Positions 35,541 to 43,232 of a DNA stretch of 61,044 nt are shown here, piece after piece; positions within the stretch are counted from its first letter, which is position 1; every line of letters begins with the position of its first letter. This stretch comes from Variovorax sp. (lineage in GTDB: Bacteria; Pseudomonadota; Gammaproteobacteria; Burkholderiales; Burkholderiaceae_C), in contig JAGIAI010000062.1 of assembly GCA_017744935.1 (NCBI GenBank), forward strand, positions 26,191-87,234, in the 5' to 3' direction. The notes beneath the pieces are model-generated. The model was not told the DNA's origin and searched no databases. It worked only from the letters and a program-made list of their open reading frames with translations. A program made the translations under genes and the position numbers.

Positions 35541-36544
35541 GCGTTCGCCTGCGCAGGTTGCGACTGTGCGCGGGCTTCGCGCGCCGCCTTGTAGGCAAGG
35601 AAGGCTTCGAGACTGGTCTTGCGCGGCACGTAGCCGAAGTCGTCCTTCAGCCGCTTGTTCGACAGCACCGGCCGGTAGCGCAGGAAGTCGAGCTGCTCGG
35701 GGCCATAGCGCGTCAGGCCCAGGTGCGATCCGATCGTGAGCGCGATCCTCAGCAGCGACGCGGGCAGCACCAGCATCGGCTTGTGCAGGATCGATGCGAT
35801 CTGCGGCAAGGTGAGCGCGCCGTCGCCCGCGACGTTGAAGCAGCCGGCGCGGCCGGTGGTGATCGCGTGGATCACGCAGCCGGTCACGTCCTCGTCCCAG
35901 ATGAAGACGAAAGGGCTGTCACTGCCGCGGATCGCGAGGATGCGGGGCTTTTCGAACAGCGCCGTGATCTGGTTGTGCACGTTCTCGCCGAGGATGGTGC
36001 CGATGCGCAGCACCGTCTGGCGCAGCGCCGGATGCGAGACGCGATACGCCGCGAGCATCTCTTCCACGAGCCGCTTGTGGTGCGAATAGGCGAAGGCCTG
36101 GTTGCCACGCAGCGCATCGTTCTCGTCGATCCACGCGGGGTTGTCGGAGTGGTAGCCGTAGGCCGCGCCGCTCGACGACACCACGATGTGGCTGACGCCA
36201 TTGGCAATGCAGGCTTCGAGCACGTTGCGAGTGCCCAGCACGTCGACCGAGTATTCGAGCTGCCGCGTGCTGCCGCGCCCGGGCGTCACGATCGAGGCGA
36301 GGTGCACCACGGTGTCGATCGCATGCTCGCCGAGCGAGACGCCGATCTCCGGTGTGCGCACGTCCTGCACCGCGTACACGACGCCAGGCAGGCGCCGCTC
36401 GGCCGGCACTTCGCGAACGTCGAGCGCGACCACATGCTGGATGTCGGACAGTCGCGCGAGCGCAGCGACCACCGTCCGGCCGAGAAAACCGTCGGCGCCG
36501 GTGACGAGCACGCGGCGTGCCGCGAGGGGCTTGGAAGCTTCCAT
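35537..36544 (-). CDS. NAD-dependent epimerase/dehydratase family protein (335 aa)
   Basis: Extended SDR: NAD-binding RVLVTGADGFLGRTVVAALA, VVHLASIVTPGRG, SSSGAAYGYHSDNPAW and catalytic YSHHKRLVEEML (YxxxK). The C-terminal part (LSNKRLKDDFGYVPRKTSLEAF) is of the UDP-sugar epimerase/3beta-HSD-like type. ATG 36544 begins the family region. 29 bases after the symporter gene. The companion FMO and SDR genes argue for an alicyclic or terpenoid substrate rather than a nucleotide sugar, but that is inference. Confidence 0.87.
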   Translation of the reverse strand: MEASKPLAARRVLVTGADGFLGRTVVAALARLSDIQHVVALDVREVPAERRLPGVVYAVQDVRTPEIGVSLGEHAIDTVVHLASIVTPGRGSTRQLEYSVDVLGTRNVLEACIANGVSHIVVSSSGAAYGYHSDNPAWIDENDALRGNQAFAYSHHKRLVEEMLAAYRVSHPALRQTVLRIGTILGENVHNQITALFEKPRILAIRGSDSPFVFIWDEDVTGCVIHAITTGRAGCFNVAGDGALTLPQIASILHKPMLVLPASLLRIALTIGSHLGLTRYGPEQLDFLRYRPVLSNKRLKDDFGYVPRKTSLEAFLAYKAAREARAQSQPAQANA

Positions 36545-36573
36545 GAAAGGGACTCGGGAAAAGGAATTCGGAT

Positions 36574-37494
36574 TCAGGCCGACCGCACGGCCGTTGCGGG
36601 CAGTGGGCGACGTGCCCACCACGCGGCGAGCACGAGGCCCGCGATGATGTCCCAGAAGCCCCACACGCCGGCGACCACCGCCATGCCGCCGAGGCCGCCG
36701 AAGAAGCTGAAGATCAGCACCAGCCCGAGACCCGCGTTGCGGATGCCGACCTCGAAGCTGACGGCGCGGCGATCGTACTCGCCAAGCCCGGTTGCTGTGG
36801 CGCAGGTGTAGCCGGTCGCGAAGGCAAGCGCGTCATGCACCACCACGGCCAGCAGCACGAGCCCGACGTAATCGACGAAGTAGCGCCAGTTGCCTGCGAT
36901 CGCCGCGAGGATGAAACCGATCAGGCAGATGAAGCTCATGATCCGCACCGGCTTCTTGATGCGTTCGGTGAGCTTCGGCAGATAGTGCGCAAAGGCAATG
37001 CCGATCACGAAGGGGGCGCCGATGATCACGACGATGTGCATCACCATCTCGCCAGGATCGAGTGCGATGGTCTTCAGCAGCGGCGCCGCGGTCGGATGGA
37101 TGCTGCCCCAGAACGCGAAGTTCAGCGGCATCACGAAGATGGAGATGAGGTTCGACAAGGCCGTCATCGACACCGACAACGCCACGTTGCCGCCTGCGCG
37201 ATGCGTGAGGATGTTCGATATGTTGCCCGGCGGGCAGCAAGCCACGAGGATCATGCCCAGCGCGATGCTGGGTGCAGGCTTGAGCAGCAGCGTCAGCACG
37301 AAGGTGACCGCGGGCAGCACGATGAACTGCGCCGCGACGCCGACTGTCATCGCGACCGGCATGCGCATCACGCGCTTGAAGTCGGCGATGCGCGTGTCCA
37401 GCGCGATGCCGAACATCAGGAAGCCCAGCACCGCGTTGAGCAGCACCAGCGATGCCGGGTTGAAGTTCAGGCGTATTTCGTCGACCGGGATCAT
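36574..37494 (-). CDS. Bile acid:sodium symporter (BASS) family transporter (306 aa)
   Basis: Nine to ten hydrophobic segments. Family landmarks: LGFLMFGIALDTRIADFKRV, ACCPPGNISNILTHRAGGNV (the GNxSN-type Na+ site) and YDRRAVSFEVGIRNAGLGLV (the E-x-G-x-x-N crossover motif). Expected to import an organic anion such as a steroid- or terpene-like acid with Na+. Thirteen bases after the FMO gene; GAGGAA precedes ATG 37494. Confidence 0.92.
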   Translation of the reverse strand: MIPVDEIRLNFNPASLVLLNAVLGFLMFGIALDTRIADFKRVMRMPVAMTVGVAAQFIVLPAVTFVLTLLLKPAPSIALGMILVACCPPGNISNILTHRAGGNVALSVSMTALSNLISIFVMPLNFAFWGSIHPTAAPLLKTIALDPGEMVMHIVVIIGAPFVIGIAFAHYLPKLTERIKKPVRIMSFICLIGFILAAIAGNWRYFVDYVGLVLLAVVVHDALAFATGYTCATATGLGEYDRRAVSFEVGIRNAGLGLVLIFSFFGGLGGMAVVAGVWGFWDIIAGLVLAAWWARRPLPATAVRSA

Positions 37495-37507
37495 GGGCGG
37501 TTCCTCG

Positions 37508-38839
37508 TCAGGCCAGTGCTGCAGAAGCCTCGCGCACCGCGCGGCGGTAGGTGTCCTTGTGAACGTAGTAGGACATTCGTTCGAGCTTCAGGTACTTGTA
37601 GCCGCCGGAGAGATCGGGCGTGGGGCCGCATTTCGCTTCTTTCAGCGCGGCGGCCTGAGGCCGGCCCTCCGACTGCGCCTTGAAGTAGCGCGCGACCAGT
37701 TCGGCCTGCTCGTAGCGTCCTTGCCAGCCGATGCCGCTGGCCTCGATCATGCCGAGCACCGCGAGGTTGTCGAACCCCGGCGCGAAGATGTTGAGGTACA
37801 GCTTCGGCGCCATGCCTTGCCAGTTGAGCCAGGTGCGGTCGATGAAGGGGTAGTGCAGCTTGTAGCCGGTGGCGCAGAGGATCAGGTCGTAGTCGCGTGA
37901 GGTCCCGTCCTTGAAATGCACCGTGTCGCCGTCGAGCCGCGCAATATCGCCGCGCACCGAGATGTCGCCGTGGCCGATGTGATGCAGCACCAGCGAGTTG
38001 ACCACCGGATGTGATTCGTACATGCGGTAGTCCGGCTTCGGAAAGCCGAAGCGCACCGGATCGCCGGTGAACCACTGCAGCACCTTCGCGTCGAGACGCT
38101 GCTTGATCCACGCCGGCAACTGGCGCTTGCCGCCCAGCGTGTCGGCCGGCTTGCCGAAGATGTACTTGGGCACGAAGTAGTAGCCGCGCCGCACAGAGAT
38201 GTCGACGCTTTTCGCGTAGTGCACCGCATCGACCGCGATGTCGCAGCCGCTGTTGCCGGCGCCGACCACCAGCACGCGCTTGTCCTGAAAGAGGCTCGCG
38301 TGCTTGTACGCGGCGGTGTGCAGCAAGTGGCCGTTGAAGCGGCCTTCGAAGCGCGGCATGCTCGGCTCGGACAGGGTGCCGTTGGCGATGATCACGCCCT
38401 TGTATTCGGCGGTCTCGATGCGGCCGCCGCCGACATCCACGCTCACGCGCCAGAGGGTCGATGCGCTTTCGGTCACCGGCTCGACGCGGATCACGCGAAC
38501 GCCGAAGCGGAAGTGTTGGCGCAGGCCGAAGTGGTCCGCGAAGTCGCTGAAGTAGCGGCACAGCTCCGTGTGGCTCGGGTAGTCGGCCACGGTTTCCGGC
38601 ATCGGAAACTCCGCGAACTCGGTCGTGCGCTTCGACGAAATCAGGTGCGCCGACTGGTAGACCGTGCTGCGCGGGTTGTTGATGTTCCACAGACCACCCA
38701 CGTCGTCGTAGGCCTCGAAGCCCTGGAACGGGATGCCGAGCTTTTGCAGGTTGCGCGCGCCGGCCAGGCCGGACGGACCGGCGCCGATCAGGGCGATTTG
38801 CTTGTGGGTGGGCACGAGGGCGGACACAGGTTGACTCAC
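37508..38839 (-). CDS. Class B flavin-containing monooxygenase (443 aa)
   Basis: FAD site LIGAGPSGLAGARNLQKLG, NADPH site VLVVGAGNSGCDIAVDA, the FMO fingerprint FNGHLLHTAAY (FxGxxxHxxxY) and the C-terminal CATGY motif (LILCATGYKLHYPF) are all seen, so this is an FMO/N-hydroxylating or Baeyer-Villiger-type class B monooxygenase. GTG start at 38839. Between the SDR and the BASS symporter genes in one operon, consistent with oxygenation of an alcohol-derived ketone. Confidence 0.93.
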   Translation of the reverse strand: MSQPVSALVPTHKQIALIGAGPSGLAGARNLQKLGIPFQGFEAYDDVGGLWNINNPRSTVYQSAHLISSKRTTEFAEFPMPETVADYPSHTELCRYFSDFADHFGLRQHFRFGVRVIRVEPVTESASTLWRVSVDVGGGRIETAEYKGVIIANGTLSEPSMPRFEGRFNGHLLHTAAYKHASLFQDKRVLVVGAGNSGCDIAVDAVHYAKSVDISVRRGYYFVPKYIFGKPADTLGGKRQLPAWIKQRLDAKVLQWFTGDPVRFGFPKPDYRMYESHPVVNSLVLHHIGHGDISVRGDIARLDGDTVHFKDGTSRDYDLILCATGYKLHYPFIDRTWLNWQGMAPKLYLNIFAPGFDNLAVLGMIEASGIGWQGRYEQAELVARYFKAQSEGRPQAAALKEAKCGPTPDLSGGYKYLKLERMSYYVHKDTYRRAVREASAALA

Positions 38840-38873
38840 GGGAAAGGAACGGAGAGTAGCGGGAGCGCGCGTT

Positions 38874-39740
38874 TCAGCGCGCGCGGAAATCAGGGTCGGG
38901 TGCCGGGGCTTCCGGGCCGTGATGCGGCGTGGATGCTGCTTTCAATCCGGGGATGGGCGTGGAACCCGCTTCGCCGGCGCGCGGCTTGCGCGGCTGGCGC
39001 AGGAGGAGGGCGTCATGCCATGCCTCGGGCAGCAGATCGAGCGCCGAAGCCAGCCAGCCGAGCCGGCGCGGCAGCACCAGTTCTTCGTCGCCGTGCGAGA
39101 TGGCGCGCAGGATCGCGGCCGCCGCGTCTTCCGGCGCCATCAGCCCGGGCATCGCGAAGCGGTTGCCGGCGGTGAGGGCCGTGCGCAGGTAGCCGGGGTT
39201 GACCGTGCAGACGCGCAGGCCGCTCGGACGCAATTCGGCGCGAAGGCTCTCCAGGTAGCGGATCAGGCCGCCCTTGCTTGCGCAGTACGCGCCGTTGCCC
39301 GGCAGTCCGCGGCGGCCTGCGAGGCTGGCGATGCCGACCAGCGTGCCGCGACCACGTGCGCGCATCGGGCCGACGAAAGGCTGGAAGGTGGTCGCGACGC
39401 CGAGCAGGTTGATTTCAAGAATCCGCCGGAACACCGCGAGGTCCGAAGCCTCGGCGGTGTCGAAGCCGCCGGCCACGCCGGCATTGGCGATCACGGCATC
39501 GGGTGTGCCGAAGCGGGTGATCCAGTCCTTCGCCATGGCCTGCATCGCGGCGCAGTCGCTCACGTCCGGCGTGTAGATCGCGCAGCGCCCGGGGGCCGTC
39601 GCCGCCAGCGTGTCGAGCAACCCCGCATTCAAGCCGACCAGCGCCACCTTGGCGCCGCGTGCCAGCGCCTGCCGCACCAAGGCGCTGCCCAGGCCGCCGC
39701 ACGCGCCGGTGATCACGAGGTTGTCGGGAGAAAAAGTCAT
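38874..39740 (-). CDS. Short-chain dehydrogenase/reductase (288 aa)
   Basis: Classical SDR: LVITGACGGLGSALVRQALA at the N-terminus, VIANAGVAGGFD, then GIASLAGRRGLPGNGAYCAS-K with Ser, Tyr and Lys in place (YCASK). The C-terminal ~50 residues extend past the usual fold with a Pro-rich tail. First gene of the minus operon, divergent from the iclR-type gene by 90 bases. Likely oxidises an alcohol to the ketone used by the neighbouring monooxygenase (inference). Confidence 0.9.
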   Translation of the reverse strand: MTFSPDNLVITGACGGLGSALVRQALARGAKVALVGLNAGLLDTLAATAPGRCAIYTPDVSDCAAMQAMAKDWITRFGTPDAVIANAGVAGGFDTAEASDLAVFRRILEINLLGVATTFQPFVGPMRARGRGTLVGIASLAGRRGLPGNGAYCASKGGLIRYLESLRAELRPSGLRVCTVNPGYLRTALTAGNRFAMPGLMAPEDAAAAILRAISHGDEELVLPRRLGWLASALDLLPEAWHDALLLRQPRKPRAGEAGSTPIPGLKAASTPHHGPEAPAPDPDFRAR

Positions 39741-39783
39741 GGAGACGTTCGTTTAAGCCTTGCAGCTTAGCGAAATTGCGCGA

Positions 39784-39827
39784 AAATCTCGAAAATTTTC
39801 TTACTTTCGTCTCGAAATACGAGATTT
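39784..39827. promoter_or_regulatory. Inverted repeats in the SDR/IclR divergent promoter region
   Basis: AAATCTCG (39784-39791) and CGAGATTT (39820-39827) are perfect 8-base inverted arms. TCTCG-AAATA-CGAGA (39810-39824) is a 15-bp IclR-like operator candidate, and GAAAATTTTC (39791-39800) is a perfect 10-bp palindrome. The AT-rich 90-bp region separates the catabolic operon from its probable IclR regulator; binding is inferred from layout. Confidence 0.5.
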
Positions 39828-39830
39828 CTG

Positions 39831-40619
39831 ATGGATTACCCCGATCCCGTTGCCTCCGATGACGCCGATCTGGCCACCACACCCGGCCTTCGTCTGCTGC
39901 AGTTGCTCGAACTCGTCGCCGCCGGCGGCGAGCCCCAGAGTCTTTCCGACGTCGTCCGCCTCTCGGGCCAGCCCAAGCCTTCGGTGCATCGCATGCTCCA
40001 GCAACTGGAGCATGGCGGGCTGCTGTCGCGCGGCAGCGACGGCCGCCGCTATGCCATCACGCCGCGTCTGATGCGCTTTGCTGAAACGGTGCTGCGCGGG
40101 AGCACTGTGACCGGCGTGCGGCATGCCGTGTTGCGCCAGCTCGTCGCCGACGTGGGCGAAACCTGCAATCTCACGGCGCTGTCGGGTGCGGAGGTGATCT
40201 ATCTCGATCGCGTCGAGACCGCCTTCCCGCTGCGGCTCGAACTGCGACCCGGTTCGCGCGTTCCGCTGCATTGCTCGGCGAGCGGCAAGCTCTTCCTGGC
40301 CTATCTGCCGCGGGCGCAGCGCGACCGGCTTCTCGCCGGACTGAACTACGAACGCCACACGTCGCACACCCTGCAATCGCGCGATGCACTCGAGGCCGAA
40401 CTCGACCGCATCCGCCAGAGCGGCCATTCGGTCGATGCGGAGGAGTTCATCGACGGCCTCGTCTGCGTCGCCGTGCCGATGCGTGACGATCCGCAAGGGC
40501 CGGTGCGATGCGCGGTGGCCTTGCAGGCGCCGGCGGTGCGCATGCCGCTCCCTCAGGCGCTGCAACAGATCGAGAAGCTGCGCACCGCCGCTCAGGCCAT
40601 CGCGCGTGCGATGCACTGA
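39831..40619 (+). CDS. IclR family transcriptional regulator (262 aa)
   Basis: N-terminal winged helix (GLRLLQLLELVAAGGEPQSL, SGQPKPSVHRMLQQLEHGGL) and C-terminal IclR effector domain (GETCNLTALSGAEVIYLDRV, PLHCSASGKLFLAYLP, GHSVDAEEFIDGLVCVAVPM). Effectors for the family are usually small aromatic or aliphatic acids. Divergent from the SDR-FMO-BASS-epimerase-EamA operon, which it probably controls through the repeats at 39784-39827. Confidence 0.92.
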   Translation: MDYPDPVASDDADLATTPGLRLLQLLELVAAGGEPQSLSDVVRLSGQPKPSVHRMLQQLEHGGLLSRGSDGRRYAITPRLMRFAETVLRGSTVTGVRHAVLRQLVADVGETCNLTALSGAEVIYLDRVETAFPLRLELRPGSRVPLHCSASGKLFLAYLPRAQRDRLLAGLNYERHTSHTLQSRDALEAELDRIRQSGHSVDAEEFIDGLVCVAVPMRDDPQGPVRCAVALQAPAVRMPLPQALQQIEKLRTAAQAIARAMH

Positions 40620-40628
40620 GCCCGGCGG

Positions 40629-41036
40629 TCAATTCGATTCGGGGACGATCTCCGCGCCGCGCTCGGCCAGCAGCTCGCGCAGGAACGAGCGATGGCAGCG
40701 GGCCTCGTCCTCGCAATAGCAGCCCATCGAGAACGAGCTCTGGTGAGAAAGCGCCGCGAGCAGGTCGAGGCTGCGGCTTGCATCGGGCTCGGCCATCTCG
40801 CTCTTGAACTTGCGCCCGAAAGCGTTCCATTCCGACGCGATGCCCGAGGCTTGCGCGGCCTGGGCCATCTTCATCGTCTCCACCGACGGCGCGAGGTTGG
40901 GGTACCACACGTCATACCAGTTCTGCGACGCGAACTCGCTCTTGGGCACGCCACGCGGCGGCCGGCGAACCGTGCCGATGCGCAGACCTTCGCCGCGTGC
41001 GCGGTCGCTGCCGAGTCGAACGATGCGGATGGGCAT
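40629..41036 (-). CDS. DUF488 family protein (135 aa)
   Basis: Short DUF488 domain: RLGSDRARGEGLRIGTVRRP, WYDVWYPNLAPS and the C-terminal Cys motif GCYCEDEARCHRSFLRELL, which is diagnostic. AGGAGG lies well placed before ATG 41036. Cytoplasmic, function unknown; the Cys/His cluster suggests metal or redox binding. Convergent with iclR, divergent from the crotonase gene. Confidence 0.9.
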   Translation of the reverse strand: MPIRIVRLGSDRARGEGLRIGTVRRPPRGVPKSEFASQNWYDVWYPNLAPSVETMKMAQAAQASGIASEWNAFGRKFKSEMAEPDASRSLDLLAALSHQSSFSMGCYCEDEARCHRSFLRELLAERGAEIVPESN

Positions 41037-41131
41037 TTGTCTTCCTCCTGGAGTCGTCGGGCGTGTGTTGGGTGGGTGACACCGCGATCATCGCCGACCG
41101 CTCATACTCCGGCCTACCCAGGAGATACCGC

Positions 41132-41947
41132 ATGAACGACCGCATCGAATCGATCCGCCACGCCGACGGCGTGGTCGAGCTTCACCTGAACCGCTCCGAC
41201 AAGATGAACGCGCTCGATCCGGCCATGTTCGATGCACTCATCGATGCCGGCAGCCGCCTGCGCGACGACGCGAGCGTGCGCGCGGTGGTGCTCACGGGGC
41301 GGGGCAAGGCCTTCTGCGCCGGACTGGACATGCAGTCGTTCGAGCGCATGCAAGGCAACGCCGCGAACATCGTGGGCGACGGTTCGTCCGGCAAGGACCT
41401 GACCGACCGCACCCACGGCATTTCCAACGCCGCGCAATACGTCGCGATGGTCTGGCGCGAAGTGCCGGTGCCAGTGATCGCCGCAGTGCATGGCGTGGCC
41501 TTCGGAGGCGGGCTGCAGGTTGCGCTCGGCGCGGACCTGCGGCTGATCGCGGCGGACACGAAGTTGTCCGTCATGGAAATCAAGTGGGGGCTCGTGCCCG
41601 ACATGGGTGGCATGGTGCTGATGCGCGAGCTGGCACCCAGCGACGTGGTGCGCGAGCTCACCTACACCGGGCGGATCTTCTCGGGCGAGGAAGCGGTGAA
41701 GCTCGGCTTCGCGACGCGGGTGGCGGCCGACCCGCTGGCCGAGGCGCTGGCGATGGCGCATGAGATCGCGCAGAAGAGTCCGGATGCGATTCGCGCCGGC
41801 AAGCGTCTGCTCAACGCCTCGATGGGCCACAGTGCGACCGAGCTGCTGCTGGCCGAATCGGTCGAGCAGAAGGCGCTGATCGGCAGCCCCAATCAGGCCG
41901 AAGCGGTGCGCGCCAACATCGAACGGCGAGCCGCGAACTTCAAGTAA
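41132..41947 (+). CDS. Enoyl-CoA hydratase/isomerase (crotonase) family protein (271 aa)
   Basis: Crotonase fold: ELHLNRSDKMNALDPAMFDA, VVLTGRGKAFCAGLDMQSFE (oxyanion hole), VIAAVHGVAFGGGLQVALGA and IKWGLVPDMGGMVLM, where the acidic residue in VPDMGG corresponds to one catalytic position. Length is standard. AGGAGA precedes ATG 41132. Could be an enoyl-CoA hydratase or isomerase; the annotated CoA substrate cannot be fixed. Monocistronic. Confidence 0.9.
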   Translation: MNDRIESIRHADGVVELHLNRSDKMNALDPAMFDALIDAGSRLRDDASVRAVVLTGRGKAFCAGLDMQSFERMQGNAANIVGDGSSGKDLTDRTHGISNAAQYVAMVWREVPVPVIAAVHGVAFGGGLQVALGADLRLIAADTKLSVMEIKWGLVPDMGGMVLMRELAPSDVVRELTYTGRIFSGEEAVKLGFATRVAADPLAEALAMAHEIAQKSPDAIRAGKRLLNASMGHSATELLLAESVEQKALIGSPNQAEAVRANIERRAANFK

Positions 41948-42065
41948 GACTCCCGCAATCTCGCCCGGACGTCGGCTGGCTGCTCTGCATGAGCAACCGA
42001 TAGCTGTCAACGGCTCGGTTTAGGCCGCTTCCTGCTGAGCAGGCGGCATACTTCGGGGCGTGGCA

Positions 42066-42284
42066 ATGTTTCTTCTCCATCGTCTGGCGGCCCAGCAGCT
42101 GCCCATTGCGGTCACCGGCGGCGATCAGGTCGATGCCGTGCGGGTGCTGAGCCTGGCAGGTCACATCAAGGCATCGATCCCGAAGCCGGTGCGCACACTC
42201 GACGGCTTCGAGCAGCCCGCCGCGATCGTTTCCGAGATCACCTCGCTCGGGCGCAGCATGCTCAAGCGCTTTCCGATCAAGTAG
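42066..42284 (+). CDS. Small hypothetical protein, possible winged-helix-like (72 aa)
   Basis: MFLLHRLAAQQLPIAVTGGD then VRVLSLAGHIKASIPKPVRT and SEITSLGRSMLKRFPIK: the pattern of helix, LAGHIKA and LGRSMLKRF resembles short conserved Comamonadaceae proteins of unknown role. GTG 42060 is an alternative start; no clear Shine-Dalgarno. Neighbours are unrelated. The call rests on amino-acid composition and this resemblance only. Confidence 0.5.
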   Translation: MFLLHRLAAQQLPIAVTGGDQVDAVRVLSLAGHIKASIPKPVRTLDGFEQPAAIVSEITSLGRSMLKRFPIK

Positions 42285-42298
42285 CCGGCAGTCCGGAG

Positions 42299-42321
42299 CG
42301 CCCTGCAAGGGGGCGTGTTTT
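42299..42321 (+). terminator. Weak hairpin with T-run before the gntR-type gene
   Basis: CGCCC (42299-42303) and GGGCG (42311-42315) form a 5-bp GC stem followed by TGTTTT. It would separate the small upstream gene from the GntR regulator and following operon. Confidence 0.4.
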
Positions 42322-42353
42322 CCCTCATATGGGGCGTACATATCGGCCTCAAA

Positions 42354-42371
42354 TGTCCTATTGACGGGACA
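42354..42371 (+). promoter_or_regulatory. Possible GntR autoregulatory operator TGTCC-N8-GGACA
   Basis: Inverted arms TGTCC (42354-42358) and GGACA (42367-42371), overlapping a possible -35 TTGACG (42361-42366), 26 bases before ATG 42398. UTRA-type GntR regulators usually bind such sites in their own promoter. No convincing -10 follows, so the promoter itself is uncertain. Confidence 0.4.
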
Positions 42372-42397
42372 AGAGAACGACGCAACCATCGGGCCCC

Positions 42398-43189
42398 ATG
42401 TCCCAGATGCCGCTGCCGAAGTACCACCAGATTTATCTGTTGCTGTGCGAGCAGTTGGCTGAAGGCCGGTTCATCGACGGCCTGCCCGGCGAGTTTGCGC
42501 TCATGGAAGAGTTCGGCGTCGCCCGTGTCACGGTGCGGCGTGCACTCGAGAAGATGGCGGCCGAAGGCCTGATCTCGCGCGAACCGGGCCGCGGCACGCG
42601 CCCCATCGGCAGGCCTCCCGTTTCCGTCGAGCCGGTGGGGCACGATGTCCAGCGCGCCAATCTCGGGGGGCTGCTCGAAAACCTCGTCAGCATGGGCCTG
42701 CGCACCTCGGTCAAGGTGATCGACGTGCAGACCGTCACCGCCTCGGTCAGCGTCGCCGCGGCACTGCAACTCAATCCCGGCGACGCGGTGCAGAAGGCCG
42801 TTCGCGTGCGCTCCACCCGCGAAGGCCCGCTCTCGCACATCACCACCTACGTGCCCGCCGAGGTCGCGCGCCGCTTCGGCCGCCGCGAACTCGCCCGCAA
42901 GCCGATCCTCGTCCTGCTCGAAGAAGCCGGCGTGCAGGTCGGCCGGGCGCACCAGACCATCACCGCCAAACTCGCCGACGCGGCGCTGGCGCAGCACCTC
43001 GATGTCTCCGTCGGGTCTGCGCTGCTGGCCGTGCGCCGGCTGGTCTACGACATCGACGAAAGGCCTGTGCAGTGGCTGCACGGCCTGTACCGGCCCGACC
43101 GCTACACCTACGAGATGCAGTTGTCCCGCGTGGGCGGCATCGACGCCAAGGTGTGGGTGAGCAAAGAGCTCGGGGCGCAGTTCACCTAG
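42398..43189 (+). CDS. GntR/HutC-type (UTRA) transcriptional regulator (263 aa)
   Basis: N-terminal winged helix (LPKYHQIYLLLCEQLAEGRF, EEFGVARVTVRRALEKMAAE) and a UTRA ligand-binding domain (SHITTYVPAEVARRFGRREL, VQVGRAHQTITAKLADAALA, LLAVRRLVYDIDERPVQWLH). Starts 43 bases before the ABC substrate-binding gene in the same direction, so it is the obvious local regulator of the 43.2-57.2 kb catabolic operon and may be co-transcribed. UTRA domains bind small metabolites from the pathway they control. Confidence 0.92.
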   Translation: MSQMPLPKYHQIYLLLCEQLAEGRFIDGLPGEFALMEEFGVARVTVRRALEKMAAEGLISREPGRGTRPIGRPPVSVEPVGHDVQRANLGGLLENLVSMGLRTSVKVIDVQTVTASVSVAAALQLNPGDAVQKAVRVRSTREGPLSHITTYVPAEVARRFGRRELARKPILVLLEEAGVQVGRAHQTITAKLADAALAQHLDVSVGSALLAVRRLVYDIDERPVQWLHGLYRPDRYTYEMQLSRVGGIDAKVWVSKELGAQFT

Positions 43190-43232
43190 CCCGCCGTCAC
43201 CGATTCACCACGATTCACAACGAGGAGTTCTC

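Noticed and set aside
42024..42047. Inverted repeat GCCGC-TT-CCTGCT / AGCAGG-CGGC as a terminator
   Set aside because: It is interrupted, has no T-run and sits just before a small ORF; too weak to annotate.
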